Shown: one piece after another, positions 18,015 through 27,216 of the stretch | Layout: every line of letters begins with the position of its first letter | Numbering within the stretch: the stretch's first letter is position 1 | From: Nitrosospira briensis | GTDB taxonomy: Bacteria; Pseudomonadota; Gammaproteobacteria; Burkholderiales; Nitrosomonadaceae | Length of the DNA stretch: 64,000 bases | Reading direction: 5' to 3' | Assembly: GCF_900115125.1 (NCBI RefSeq) | Contig: NZ_FOVJ01000001.1 | Location: forward strand, 62,001 to 126,000 | Notes under the pieces: generated by a model | The model's database searches: none | What the model was told of the DNA's origin: nothing | The model's input: the letters and a program-made list of their open reading frames with translations, nothing else | Program-made: the position numbers and the translations under genes

Positions 18015-18764
18015 TCAGCTGTATACGCTAATCGCTTTCTTTAGCGCTTCACACACCGAACTGCGCAACGCTTCCCATTGCCGGCCACCCTTGAGAAAGT
18101 GCTTCTGGTTAATCTCCAGCTCTATTCCAATGTAGGCATCAGCCGGAAACCGGCGTCGCAAACACGCAGCGAAACCATTCGCCTTGCCCAGGTAGGGATA
18201 GTTGCGGCGGACAGCGAGGCAGGGCGCCTGCGCTTTCAGGTTCGCTCGCCAGCGGTTGCACAAGTCCCGCTCCAGGGGGCGCGACGGATCATAGAGCAGG
18301 CCGATATCGGCGTTGCGGACCTGGCCGTCGAGCTCCGGTGTAAAACTATGTGATGAGAAGTGAATTATTTTTTTTCCGCTTCGAACTGCTTCGGCAATGT
18401 AGGCCTCGGCGGTATTGCGAACAGGGAGGTAATAGCGCTCCAGAATCTCGCGACGCATTGTGAGCGGCAGATGACGCGTAGCTTTTGAATAAAGCCGCGG
18501 ATGGCCGACAGGGCGATTGAGGTCGATCAGCAGACGGCTTGTGGTACAGGCAAACAGGGGGGCGCGAAGTGTCGCCGCAAGCTCGTTTGCCATGTTCAGG
18601 GCGCCCAGGTCGTAGCCGCGATGGCTGTGCAGCAAAGAGTCAAAGCCGCCAAAGAATTGACGGTAGCGTTGTGGAATGCGGTTGCCGCCGTGCTCGCAGG
18701 TAACCAAATAATCGGTGATACCAGTCACGGCTCCGTTATCAGTCGACGCTTCCTGTTCCTGCAT
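18015..18764 (-). CDS. N-formylglutamate amidohydrolase-like protein
   Basis: This 249-residue protein has the FGase fold. Conserved pieces are YLVTCEHGGNRIPQRYR (metal-binding Glu/His), SHRGYDLGAL, FACTTSRLLIDLNRPVGHP, and a later FSSHSFTPEL. HutG-type enzymes release formate from N-formylglutamate, but genomic relatives in this context are more likely peptidase- or amidase-like zinc enzymes with another substrate. It sits 32 nt after a GCS2-type ligase, so it probably belongs with that ligase in one small-peptide or amide pathway. Confidence 0.83.
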   Translation of the reverse strand: MQEQEASTDNGAVTGITDYLVTCEHGGNRIPQRYRQFFGGFDSLLHSHRGYDLGALNMANELAATLRAPLFACTTSRLLIDLNRPVGHPRLYSKATRHLPLTMRREILERYYLPVRNTAEAYIAEAVRSGKKIIHFSSHSFTPELDGQVRNADIGLLYDPSRPLERDLCNRWRANLKAQAPCLAVRRNYPYLGKANGFAACLRRRFPADAYIGIELEINQKHFLKGGRQWEALRSSVCEALKKAISVYS

Positions 18765-18796
18765 ATAAGCAATTAGCTTTCAATAAATGTTTGGGC

Positions 18797-20035
18797 TTAT
18801 CCCTGAAACATCCTTCCTTCTTCCAGGCAATCGCATAGCTCCCGGTACACGCTTCTCAGTTGCCCCCTGCTAAAGTCTGAACCGAGAGCACGCAGAATGC
18901 GGCGGGCGAGCGGGCCGTGCTCCAGGATAATCCGGAGTTCGTTCTGCCGCATTCCCCGCTGCTCTGGCTGGCTCCGCATCGCTGCTCCGATCAAATGCCG
19001 CCACAGATCACGCCCCTCACAACGGCCTGCAGGAAGGCCCAACAGCCGCAAATACTCTGCATTTTCTATTATGGCCTGCTCGGCATCACAGATGCAGGCA
19101 TGCATGATCGTTGCCAGTTCGTCCGTGCTCATTGCCTGCTGCTCCGCAAGCGGCGCGTATGTTTCATCGTAGAGCGCGCGTACGGCATCAATGGTAACAG
19201 CGGCGATGGCAAGGTTTGCCTGCGGGCATTCCTGTGTATCAATCACACGTATTTCGATCGCATTGCGGTCAAAGCGCGGCACCGCGCCGCGGACATTAAG
19301 CCATTCATGCTGCAGAATCCCCTTCTCATCAAGTACCGCAATGTCCCGGTACATCGGCGACAGAATCTCTGCTTCGTATCCGGCGCGGCTGGTAACCGTT
19401 TCAGGGATTACCCGGCCTATCGTCGACGGCACCCGGATCTGGTGAGTACGGTAGTTCTCCATGCGAAAATTCATGAAACCCGTATTGTTACCTTCGGAGA
19501 TTGGCGAACTTGCCGCCAACGCGGGCAGGATGGGTAGCAGCAGCCGGACGGCGGCGTGTAACCGCTCGAATTCGTAATCATCGGCGAACGGCAGGTTGAG
19601 GTGCATGCTTTGCAAATTAGCCCAGCCATGTTGCTTGCAATTGAATATCCGATCGTACGCAAGATAAATATCCGCATCCTTGTGCGGCCACAGCCGAGTT
19701 TCAGCGGCAGGATTCATCCACGGGTGCATACCGGTGGGCATGAGCATTCCATTCATGGATTCGAGCAGATGGTTGATTTGTTGAATCTCGTTCTGAAAAG
19801 CAGCCGGGAGAGATTCCACTTCGCGTGTGGGGGTCACATTTTTAAGCTCGAGCAGATGCAGTGCCAGCTCGTTGGACCATGCCAGCGTACCGTGCCTGAT
19901 TTCGGAAGCTTGCGTTCCCGAAAGCCTGTGCAGCAACTCGTCGGCAACAGGCAAAATCGAAAGGGACTCGCGGTCGACAATCATATACTCCAGCTCGACG
20001 CCGAAGACGGAGAAGGCATGCAGCGCATCCATCAT
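18797..20035 (-). CDS. GCS2-type glutamate-cysteine-ligase-like amidoligase
   Basis: The 412-residue protein starts with HAFSVFGVELEYMIVD, the Glu-rich ATP/metal-binding start of the GCS2/YbdK group. It continues with GMLMPTGMHPWMNP, YNRIFNCKQHGWANLQSMHLNLPF-like central residues (IFNCKQHGWANLQS) and NTGFMNFRMENYRTHQI, where most GCS-fold catalytic residues sit. The C-terminal half has IEIRVIDTQECPQANLA. Members of this branch need not make gamma-glutamylcysteine; many join amino acids in unknown amides. It overlaps the upstream C39-like gene by 4 nt (ATGA). Confidence 0.85.
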   Translation of the reverse strand: MMDALHAFSVFGVELEYMIVDRESLSILPVADELLHRLSGTQASEIRHGTLAWSNELALHLLELKNVTPTREVESLPAAFQNEIQQINHLLESMNGMLMPTGMHPWMNPAAETRLWPHKDADIYLAYDRIFNCKQHGWANLQSMHLNLPFADDYEFERLHAAVRLLLPILPALAASSPISEGNNTGFMNFRMENYRTHQIRVPSTIGRVIPETVTSRAGYEAEILSPMYRDIAVLDEKGILQHEWLNVRGAVPRFDRNAIEIRVIDTQECPQANLAIAAVTIDAVRALYDETYAPLAEQQAMSTDELATIMHACICDAEQAIIENAEYLRLLGLPAGRCEGRDLWRHLIGAAMRSQPEQRGMRQNELRIILEHGPLARRILRALGSDFSRGQLRSVYRELCDCLEEGRMFQG

Positions 20036-20754
20036 GCCTCGGCCTGCTCATTCGCCCGCAGGCGTGAATGGATGACCAGCAAATTGGCGTCATGCGTCAC
20101 AATGCCCAGCAGTACAGCGCCCAGAACCCGATCGATATTGATCCAATACTCCTGGTATGGCCCATAGGGGTCGGCGACCAGCACGGTGCGCTTCTCTCGG
20201 TTATAGCCCGCGATGACGACGAAATGCCCGGCCGGAATGCCTCGTACATCATCGGGTATATCATCCGGCCCATACTCCCGCGCGGCCCGATAGAGAAAGG
20301 TGGAACTCAGCCCGGTCAGGATAGGCAAGCCGCGCCGCAAGAGACCGTGGATGAGCGCTTGCGAGAGATCGGTCAGGCGCAACTGCCCGCCCAGGCGCAG
20401 AAATTCAAGGTAACCATCGGTCGCGTGCTGGAGCCTGAGCTCTCTTTTTAACTCGCGCTGCTGCCTCAGCCTATCAGCAATATCCACTCCGGCAGCGAAC
20501 CAGGTGGGGTCGAATACGTTGAGGTTGTATGTATAGATAGTTGCCTGGAAACCGTTGCGAAGAGCATCGCACGCCAGAAAAACGGCAAAGGTGCCGCCGC
20601 TGTTTTCCAGTTTACGGGTACGGGCAATGATGCTCTCCAGCCGCTCAGTCTTTCCCCAGTAACTGTAAATGGTATGCAGGCACGTGGGTCCGCAGGTCGT
20701 TTCATCCGGTTGCGGCAGTGTCTTGACTGGCAAGCGTAATTTTGTCCGGAGCAT
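20032..20754 (-). CDS. C39-like cysteine peptidase domain protein
   Basis: A 240-residue protein with a papain-like C39 pattern: Cys21 in PDETTCGPTCLHT, His177 in AGHFVVIAGYN and Asp195 in VADPYGPYQ, the order Cys-His-Asp being that of C39 peptidases. It has no transport or membrane domains, so it is not a bacteriocin exporter. It is the first gene of the unit with the GCS2-type ligase (overlap 4 nt) and the FGase-like gene, suggesting it cleaves or transfers a small peptide product of the ligase. Confidence 0.85.
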   Translation of the reverse strand: MLRTKLRLPVKTLPQPDETTCGPTCLHTIYSYWGKTERLESIIARTRKLENSGGTFAVFLACDALRNGFQATIYTYNLNVFDPTWFAAGVDIADRLRQQRELKRELRLQHATDGYLEFLRLGGQLRLTDLSQALIHGLLRRGLPILTGLSSTFLYRAAREYGPDDIPDDVRGIPAGHFVVIAGYNREKRTVLVADPYGPYQEYWINIDRVLGAVLLGIVTHDANLLVIHSRLRANEQAEA

Positions 20755-20982
20755 GTCAATTAATGGTTTGGAGCCTTTGAATCAGCGCGGCTCGGGAGCA
20801 ACAACTGGAAAACCGGAAAGGGCGGCAGGTAGGATAAAGGTTATCACGGTGACGGCTTGAAAGGAATCCGGCTGAGGATTCTCCTCTGCGGCTAGAGGCG
20901 AACAAGCTATGGCGGCGCTGCTTCGTTTCGTCCTGCATCGTCAGGTTGCATCGAAATTGGATCCGATGAAATGTGCCCTTTA

Positions 20983-22608
20983 TCACGATGAGGACAGCAG
21001 GTGATTCAGCTTTTTCCAACCGCTCACGTCAGCCTCGATACCAGCTTCTTCATTGGCGAACTCTACCGTCCGGGCCTGCTCCACCGGCGATAGCGCTTCC
21101 TGTTTTGCCTGCAACAGTTCCAGCACCGCAAGATCAGCTTCAGATGCATCGTTTGACTCACTCTGCCGCTGCGTGATGCGCGCGCGTAATATAGTGGTGG
21201 CGACTCTCATGGCCACGATGACAAACGGCACCGTCATCTCATGTGCGAGCTGGCGAAACCGTTCCCGCTCATCCTGTTTGAGGAAGGCAGCATCCACGAT
21301 CACCGTTGTGCCCGTGGCGAGCAGGTTTCGCGACAGCTTATGGAGTTGCGAATAGGTGCGGCGCGTTGCGTTTGCATCGTAAATATTGCCGGCATGCGAG
21401 TCGCTGTCCGCCAGCGGAGCCAGTCCGAACAGGCGTTTGCGCTCGACATCGGAGCGGATGCGTATCGCCTGGAGCCGTTCCAGTGCCGTCTGCGCAAAAG
21501 TAGTCTTGCCCGAGCCCGGCAAGCCATAAGTGATGATCAGTGCGGGACGATACTGCCCGAGGCGCTCCGCGGCCAGGACAAGAAAATCGCGGCAGTCCGC
21601 TATTGCCTTCGCCTTGGCATGTTCCGGCAAGCTCATCTGCTCGGCGCGGATGGCGCTGACCATGGCGCGAACGACGGCACGATACGCTATATAGAAACGC
21701 AGCAGGGGCACGCCATTGTAATCACCTGTCGCTTGCAGATAGACATTCAGGAAACGGTAGGCAAGTTGAGAGTGCCTGTAGTACAGCAGGTCCATGACGG
21801 TAAAGGCTACCTCACTCATCACGTCGACCCAGCGCAGCGCAGGGTCGAATTCGATACCATCGAAGGGAACCGGCTTTCCTTCAATGAGCGCAATATTGCC
21901 AAGATGCAGATCGCCGTGGCATTCGCGTACCCAGCCCTGCTCGCGGCGCTGCGCAAAACGCTCCTTGCAGCTGGCATATTCGGTCTCGCAGGCGCGCCGC
22001 AATGCAATCACGCGGCGCTCGCTTTCGCCATCGGTCAGCACGGCTTGCAAACGGTCAAAACTTTGAAATACCGCTGAACGGATGGCAGCGGTGGAACCGA
22101 AGGCGGATCCCGCTTCCGTTGAAGGCAGACTGCTATGGAAATCTGCGATTGTCTCAGCCAGACTATCTATATGCCGGGGTAAAATTTCACGACGTGTCGC
22201 CAGCCGATCCAGTTGGCTCGAAGCGGGGAAACGCCTCATCCTGACCGCATATTCGATTGCAGGCGTCGCATTGAATTCGGGCATTTCCGGCGTTCCGCCA
22301 ATCGGAATGACACCGAGGTATATCTGCGGCGCGAGCCGGCGGTTAAGCCGGATCTCTTCATCGCAGTAATGCCGGCGCGATGCCAAACCGGTAAAATTCA
22401 GGAAGCCCAGATCCACCGATTTCTTTATCTTGTATGCGTAGCGGCCCGCAAGCAGCACCCACGAAATGTGTGTTTCGACTACCCGAACGGTCTTGACTGC
22501 GTGAGGATAGCGGCGGCGATCCATGAGGGCGCCGATCAGCCTGCTCTGAACATCTCCTTCTTTTAGCTCGTCAGTAGGCGGCTTCGATTGCTCGGATTGA
22601 TTTTCCAT
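20983..22608 (-). CDS. Aminoglycoside-phosphotransferase-like / AAA kinase fusion
   Basis: A 541-residue two-domain protein. The N-terminal part (about 30-335) is an APH-type kinase fold with HGDLHLGN at 231-238 (catalytic Asp) and FDGIEFDP at 249-256 (metal-binding). The C-terminal part has Walker A GLPGSGKT (about 360-370) and behaves as a P-loop small-molecule kinase of the zeta/AAA_33 type, with RIRSDVERKRLFGL after it. This fusion is a common but poorly studied orphan; no antibiotic resistance role should be assumed. It is 229 nt upstream of the C39-like gene on the same strand. Confidence 0.88.
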   Translation of the reverse strand: MENQSEQSKPPTDELKEGDVQSRLIGALMDRRRYPHAVKTVRVVETHISWVLLAGRYAYKIKKSVDLGFLNFTGLASRRHYCDEEIRLNRRLAPQIYLGVIPIGGTPEMPEFNATPAIEYAVRMRRFPASSQLDRLATRREILPRHIDSLAETIADFHSSLPSTEAGSAFGSTAAIRSAVFQSFDRLQAVLTDGESERRVIALRRACETEYASCKERFAQRREQGWVRECHGDLHLGNIALIEGKPVPFDGIEFDPALRWVDVMSEVAFTVMDLLYYRHSQLAYRFLNVYLQATGDYNGVPLLRFYIAYRAVVRAMVSAIRAEQMSLPEHAKAKAIADCRDFLVLAAERLGQYRPALIITYGLPGSGKTTFAQTALERLQAIRIRSDVERKRLFGLAPLADSDSHAGNIYDANATRRTYSQLHKLSRNLLATGTTVIVDAAFLKQDERERFRQLAHEMTVPFVIVAMRVATTILRARITQRQSESNDASEADLAVLELLQAKQEALSPVEQARTVEFANEEAGIEADVSGWKKLNHLLSSS

Positions 22609-22728
22609 GTACCTTTCCAGGGAAACAAGAATGAGACGACCACGGGTTTACGGGGGATATCCAATTGAGGTTTGGCTGTATTCTATGTGATCGCGGAGTG
22701 TGCCCAACTCCCCCCACCAGCCTCGCCT

Positions 22729-23685
22729 TCAGCCAAACTGTTCCGCGAATAAGGCGAGAAATCGGTCTAGAGAGCCTGTTGGCAGTCGATTGATTCCCGC
22801 CGCCGCCTTACGGCCGCCTCCCGTCTCGAACTTCATGCAAAGCGAATCCGCCCCTTGCGGATTCGCCTTCGACGCGCGCACGCTGACCGAGTAATCTCCA
22901 TGCCCGCTGTGTGTAATCACCGCATGAGCGCGACATGGGTTGTCGTTGGCAAGTCTGTTTGCAAAGACACCGCTTACCCGCCTGGCCCAAGACGCATCCG
23001 GTAGCAAATAGGCGGCGTAGTGAATACCGTCCAGCAAGGGACACAGCGAATCGACCATAACAATATCATCGCGAAATCCTGCCGCAAGCCGGGCAAAGGC
23101 GGCCGACTCGGCGATAAAAACGAATGGGTCAGGATAGGGTTTTATTTCGCCGTACAGCTCAGCCGGATGAAAATGCAAATCTTCTACTGTTTCTCCGTAA
23201 CCGTTGTAGTTCAGGTATTCGCCCAATTGCGCCAATTTTTCTATTTGTGCTTCGGCTAGTTCTACCGCTTCCGCCAGGGTGCGAGCACTTGGCCCGAGGT
23301 TGTCGCCAAACGCGGCAACGATAGCCCATAAGCGGTACTTTCCCTGGAGGTGCCGGTCGACCAGGATACTGGTGCACACTTCGGCAGATACATCGATATG
23401 CGCCGCAAGATTATGGTGATGAGGTATCTCGCCGGCATAATGATGATCAAAATATTCGACATTTGCTCCCGCATCCAGTAATCGCATGAGTTCCTGGCGG
23501 TTACTATTCAGCGAAACGTCGAGTACGGTTACGCAGTCGCCTGCTCCAGCCTGCACCCTGTCAAGCAACTTGATATCGCGCTTGACCCCCGTGACAAGTT
23601 CCGCCGGTGACGGATCGGCCAGCCGAAGCTGATGCAAAGCGCATAACCCGTCCGCATCGCCGTTGAATACATAATAGCGGCTCAT
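22729..23685 (-). CDS. DHH/DHHA1-family phosphoesterase
   Basis: The 318-residue protein has NGDADGLCAL near the N-terminus, VLDVSLNSNR, DHHYAGEIPHHHN (the DHH motif itself) and a C-terminal ETGGGRKAAAGINRLP, matching the DHHA1 GGGR substrate loop. Such enzymes hydrolyse phosphoesters in short oligonucleotides or small phospho-compounds. It lacks extra domains. It is the first gene of a minus-strand run with the APH/AAA gene 120 nt downstream. Upstream 160 nt would hold its promoter and the divergent one for the dienelactone hydrolase gene. Confidence 0.88.
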   Translation of the reverse strand: MSRYYVFNGDADGLCALHQLRLADPSPAELVTGVKRDIKLLDRVQAGAGDCVTVLDVSLNSNRQELMRLLDAGANVEYFDHHYAGEIPHHHNLAAHIDVSAEVCTSILVDRHLQGKYRLWAIVAAFGDNLGPSARTLAEAVELAEAQIEKLAQLGEYLNYNGYGETVEDLHFHPAELYGEIKPYPDPFVFIAESAAFARLAAGFRDDIVMVDSLCPLLDGIHYAAYLLPDASWARRVSGVFANRLANDNPCRAHAVITHSGHGDYSVSVRASKANPQGADSLCMKFETGGGRKAAAGINRLPTGSLDRFLALFAEQFG

Positions 23686-23845
23686 ATTTGTCTGTTCGCG
23701 AAAATTATCGAGGGACAGCCTCAGTATTTAAATCAGGCATATGAATAATTATACCGTGCCGATTCCTTCATCTCCGCAAACCATCCCAATCAGCTACACT
23801 TGAAACAAGGAAAAATCGACTAACCACCCGAACGACAAATTACTC

Positions 23846-24637
23846 ATGAAAAATCTTGTTTCAGTCACTGCGTTGTTTTTCATCAGTTCCCTCGCACAAG
23901 CTGTAGTGGAAGGTGAGGAAATTACCTACACGGACAATGGCACGGTATTAAAGGGTTATATCGCGTACGACGACGCGATCCATGATAAGCGTCCTGGCGT
24001 GCTGGTGGTGCATGAATGGTGGGGTCACGACGAATATGCGCGAAAGCGTGCGAGAATGCTGGCCGAATTGGGCTACACAGCGCTGGCGCTGGATATGTTT
24101 GGCGAGGGTAAGCATGCTCACCATCCGGATGAGGCCGCAAAATACTCCGGCGAACTGAAAGAGAATTTATCACTTGCCAAAGCACGTTTTGAATCAGCAA
24201 TGAAATACCTTAAGCAACAGCAAAATGTCGATGCCAGGAATATTGCCGCGGTAGGCTATTGCTTCGGCGGAAGCATGGCTCTGGAAATGGCCCGGCTGGG
24301 CGAGGATTTGAAAGGTGTGGCCAGCTTTCATGGAGGCTTGGCAACAGAACATCCTGCGCAGCGCGGCAAAGTGAGGGCGAAGATTATTTCTTTTACCGGC
24401 ACGGCCGACCCCATGATTCCCGCAGAGCAGGTAGCGGCTTTCAAGGAGGAAATGGAAGAGGCCGGAGTGAATTACAAGGTGGTAACTTTCGCGGGTGCAA
24501 AGCATAGTTTTACCAACCCCGCCGCAGATGAATACGGCCGGAGGTTCAACCTGCCGCTCGTTTACGACGCCGCGGCTGACAAGGCCTCTTGGGAAGAGAC
24601 CAAGCGGTTTCTGTCTGATGTATTCCAGTCAAATTGA
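23846..24637 (+). CDS. Exported dienelactone hydrolase-family protein
   Basis: The 263-residue protein starts with a signal peptide (MKNLVSVTALFFISSLAQA, then VVEG). An alpha/beta-hydrolase body follows with VVHEWWGHDEYAR, the nucleophile elbow GYCFGGSMAL (Cys instead of Ser), acid residue in GTADPMIPAEQV and His in GAKHSFTNPAAD. These are the marks of dienelactone hydrolases with a Cys nucleophile. It would act in the periplasm; the natural substrate is unknown. It is followed by a strong intrinsic terminator. Confidence 0.9.
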   Translation: MKNLVSVTALFFISSLAQAVVEGEEITYTDNGTVLKGYIAYDDAIHDKRPGVLVVHEWWGHDEYARKRARMLAELGYTALALDMFGEGKHAHHPDEAAKYSGELKENLSLAKARFESAMKYLKQQQNVDARNIAAVGYCFGGSMALEMARLGEDLKGVASFHGGLATEHPAQRGKVRAKIISFTGTADPMIPAEQVAAFKEEMEEAGVNYKVVTFAGAKHSFTNPAADEYGRRFNLPLVYDAAADKASWEETKRFLSDVFQSN

Positions 24638-24646
24638 CGCGCGAGT

Positions 24647-24672
24647 AGATCTGCGCAGATCTTCTTTTTTTT
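24647..24672 (+). terminator. Rho-independent terminator after the hydrolase gene
   Basis: A perfect 16-nt palindrome AGATCTGCGCAGATCT folds into a stem with GCGC loop and is followed by TCTTTTTTTT on the plus strand. It lies 9 nt after the dienelactone-hydrolase stop codon and before the convergent multicopper oxidase gene. Confidence 0.85.
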
Positions 24673-24732
24673 ATTTAGCTGCCTCGTGTATGGGCGCCCG
24701 AGATGACGTTGCGTCACCACCGGACGCGATGC

Positions 24733-26712
24733 CTAGTGATGACTCAGGCTTGCATTCCCCGCACCATCTGGCAAGGCGATGCGGACATTTTGCATCATTC
24801 CCTGATCCTCATGGTCCAGGATGTGGCAGTGTAGTACAAAGTCACCAATATAGCGTTGATAACGGGTGCGCACGACTACGGTATACTGGCCCGGCGGACT
24901 GCCGGGGGGAACAAGGTTCTTTACCCATATTGTATCCTTCCACACGCCCTTTAACGCGCGGTATTGCGGATCGGGAATTCCATCTGTTGTATCCATCGAA
25001 TCCACGGCGTCCGCGGCACTGACGTCTTTCCCGTTGGGATCCAGTATCTTGACAATCTGGAACGGGTTGATGTGGATATGGAAGGGATGGCTGACGAAAT
25101 CTGACTTCAGCGTCCATTCATCCACCCCGCCCAGTTTGAGTACACGATCGATTCTACCGGGATCGTAGGGTTTGCCGTTCACCTGGAATTGCGTCGGACT
25201 TTGGTTGACATCGATGTTGAACGTCATTTCCTGCGTGCCGGTGACCTCGTTATCCTTGATGTCAGCATGCGGCACGAACTTGGTAAGCTTCAAACCATCG
25301 CGCAGGTCGCTCTCCACCTTGCCCTGAATCTGACCCGGCATATTAAGCCTGGACGCGGAAACGAGTTCAGACGTCAGGTAGCGGGTAATATCGCCGGGAA
25401 CGGGGCGGCCCTGATCGACGCGGACGAAACCCAGCAGTTGGCGGGACGGCGCAGTCTGTTCAACACTTGCAGATGCCGGAGCGGCGTCATCAACCACACA
25501 GTAAACACCGGATTGCGGAAACACCATCAAGGTGTCCCACCGGTAGGCTGGCTGATATACGGTGACATCCGTCTTGATCACGGCTTTTGTAGTCAGGCCA
25601 TCCGCTGCGATCAGGTATTGCGGCAATGCCGGGCCGGTACAATTCTCTTTCACGTACGCGTCGTGTTGGGCTGCCGTTAAGCGGGCCGAACTGCGGCTAC
25701 CTTCCTTAAGTTTGCGAAATCTCAGGTTGACGGTATCGCGAACCCCGCCATGAATCACTCGCCAGCGTTCAATCTGCCCGGTTTTGGCACCTTTGAATAC
25801 AGGGAGAACCTGCCCGTTAATGCTTGTATACCGGCCGGAATCGGGCCACGATCCGGGGCCGAACTGGTCGTAGCCCTCGACGCCCCCGACATCGCCGGGA
25901 TCGCATCTATAGCTGCCGTCGGGGTTCGTCTTGATCTTTCCCCGGGCATCCCGGCAGGCGTACTGGATTTGCTGCATGACCAGTAGACGCTCGGTGAAAG
26001 GCTGGGCTTCAGTGGAGGTGAGCAGCGTATCAATATCACCGTTGGCAGTCTGCGTCGGGAAGCGCGTACCGCGGATGATCAGCGCCCCGGCCATGCCGCT
26101 CGCCACTTGCAATGCGGTGGATCCATGGCGGTGCGTGTGATACCAGAATGTTCCCGCGGGATGGTCCGACGGCACTTTGTATTCGTACTGGAAGCTGACG
26201 CCGGGATTGATGGAGATCAGCACGTTGTCGCCATTTCCGGCGGGATTTACCCATAGGCCGTGGGTGTGCAGATTTGTCCCGTTGAAGCAGTGCGGTGTAT
26301 TAACGTTCTCAATCTTCGTCGAGCAAGTTGGATCCGGCGGGAGTTTGTTATTCAACGTCATCTGGATAGTCTCACCAGGAAAGATTGAGATGGTAGGCGA
26401 CACGTAGGGAGTGTCTGGGTTGACTCCCTTACCCTGATAGCTGCGCAGCTTCACCGCGTCGTAGCGTTGCTCTGCCGGATTCCAGATTTTGCCATTGGTA
26501 TAGGTGACGTTCAAGTTCAACGCTGTTTCGATTGCCGGCGCAGGCACACCCTTGAGTATGGAGCGCGGCTGGGCTTGACGGATGACGTCAAGCAAAGGGG
26601 GGTTTTCCACCGTCCGGGAATGCTCCAGCTGGGCCTTCGCAGTGGGTGTAAAGGAGAATAATGCGATTGTAGACAGCGCAAAGGCGGGAAGGATACGAAT
26701 TACCAGGGACAT
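24733..26712 (-). CDS. Exported multicopper oxidase
   Basis: The start at 26712 is chosen because GGAG lies 8 nt before it and a signal peptide follows directly (MSLVIRILPAFALSTIALFSF...AKAQ). The mature chain has the type-2/3 copper motifs NLHTHGLWV and WYHTHRHGSTAL in the first third. The C-terminal HPFHIHINPF and LHCHILDHEDQGMM, the latter with the His-Cys-His and axial Met of the type-1 site, complete the set. It is therefore a laccase-like enzyme of about 659 residues. It is followed upstream on the same strand by a small exported protein and a tyrosinase, so all three likely form a copper-dependent phenol- or metal-oxidising unit. Confidence 0.92.
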   Translation of the reverse strand: MSLVIRILPAFALSTIALFSFTPTAKAQLEHSRTVENPPLLDVIRQAQPRSILKGVPAPAIETALNLNVTYTNGKIWNPAEQRYDAVKLRSYQGKGVNPDTPYVSPTISIFPGETIQMTLNNKLPPDPTCSTKIENVNTPHCFNGTNLHTHGLWVNPAGNGDNVLISINPGVSFQYEYKVPSDHPAGTFWYHTHRHGSTALQVASGMAGALIIRGTRFPTQTANGDIDTLLTSTEAQPFTERLLVMQQIQYACRDARGKIKTNPDGSYRCDPGDVGGVEGYDQFGPGSWPDSGRYTSINGQVLPVFKGAKTGQIERWRVIHGGVRDTVNLRFRKLKEGSRSSARLTAAQHDAYVKENCTGPALPQYLIAADGLTTKAVIKTDVTVYQPAYRWDTLMVFPQSGVYCVVDDAAPASASVEQTAPSRQLLGFVRVDQGRPVPGDITRYLTSELVSASRLNMPGQIQGKVESDLRDGLKLTKFVPHADIKDNEVTGTQEMTFNIDVNQSPTQFQVNGKPYDPGRIDRVLKLGGVDEWTLKSDFVSHPFHIHINPFQIVKILDPNGKDVSAADAVDSMDTTDGIPDPQYRALKGVWKDTIWVKNLVPPGSPPGQYTVVVRTRYQRYIGDFVLHCHILDHEDQGMMQNVRIALPDGAGNASLSHH

Positions 26713-26769
26713 GAAATTCTCCAATTGGACCAACGTGCATACGTGAAATTGTTACGGACTCGGTCGTGC

Positions 26770-27216
26770 TCAGTCGCTAATAGGTACATAAATCAAGTTG
26801 ATGCTTTCAATCTCTCGGGGTTGCGGCGCACGAGCACGCTTGCCTGGCGCTTCGACTTCCAGGCGCAACCGCACGTGTCTGCGTGTGATGATGTTCTGGG
26901 GAAGAGGGATGGTGTGAGTAACAGCCGCTTCTTGTCCACGTAGCGCGGGGAAAGACGATACGGTACCGAGCAGTACGCCATCAGGAGTGCTGACCCTGAT
27001 CTCCGCCCCGTGCGGAAGCACGCCTGCGCGAATCTGAACCCAAACTGCTTCCCCATCGGCGGGTGGGCGCCTGATCGGCAATTCGATCAGATCCTTTCGG
27101 GCTTCATCCTCTGCAATCGCGCTGCTCATGCACAGAGTGGAACACATCAGTATGGCAACCACTGCGGCAAGGTTCGACCGTAATCCGCGCAATCCGCATA
27201 TGATCTTCCCGATCAA
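26770..27216 (-). CDS. Small exported protein between tyrosinase and oxidase genes
   Basis: A 148-residue protein with a hydrophobic export segment (residues about 14-35, ending SAIAED). The mature part is a predicted beta sandwich with VWVQIRAGVLPHGAEIRVSTPDG and a C-terminal HVRLRLEVEAPGKRARAPQ. Its start overlaps the tyrosinase stop by 4 nt. I do not recognise a named family. By position it is a partner of the tyrosinase, perhaps for copper delivery or folding, though it has no His/Met-rich metal site. Confidence 0.7.
   Translation of the reverse strand: MIGKIICGLRGLRSNLAAVVAILMCSTLCMSSAIAEDEARKDLIELPIRRPPADGEAVWVQIRAGVLPHGAEIRVSTPDGVLLGTVSSFPALRGQEAAVTHTIPLPQNIITRRHVRLRLEVEAPGKRARAPQPREIESINLIYVPISD

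Noticed and set aside
21241-22077. Plus-strand open frame of 278 codons
   Set aside because: It is the antisense of the APH/AAA fusion gene, which has intact kinase and P-loop motifs. High GC makes long shadow frames common.
20983-22608. Antibiotic resistance gene (aminoglycoside phosphotransferase)
   Set aside because: The APH-like domain is fused to a P-loop kinase and sits in a core-like metabolic setting; this fusion is not a resistance enzyme as far as known.
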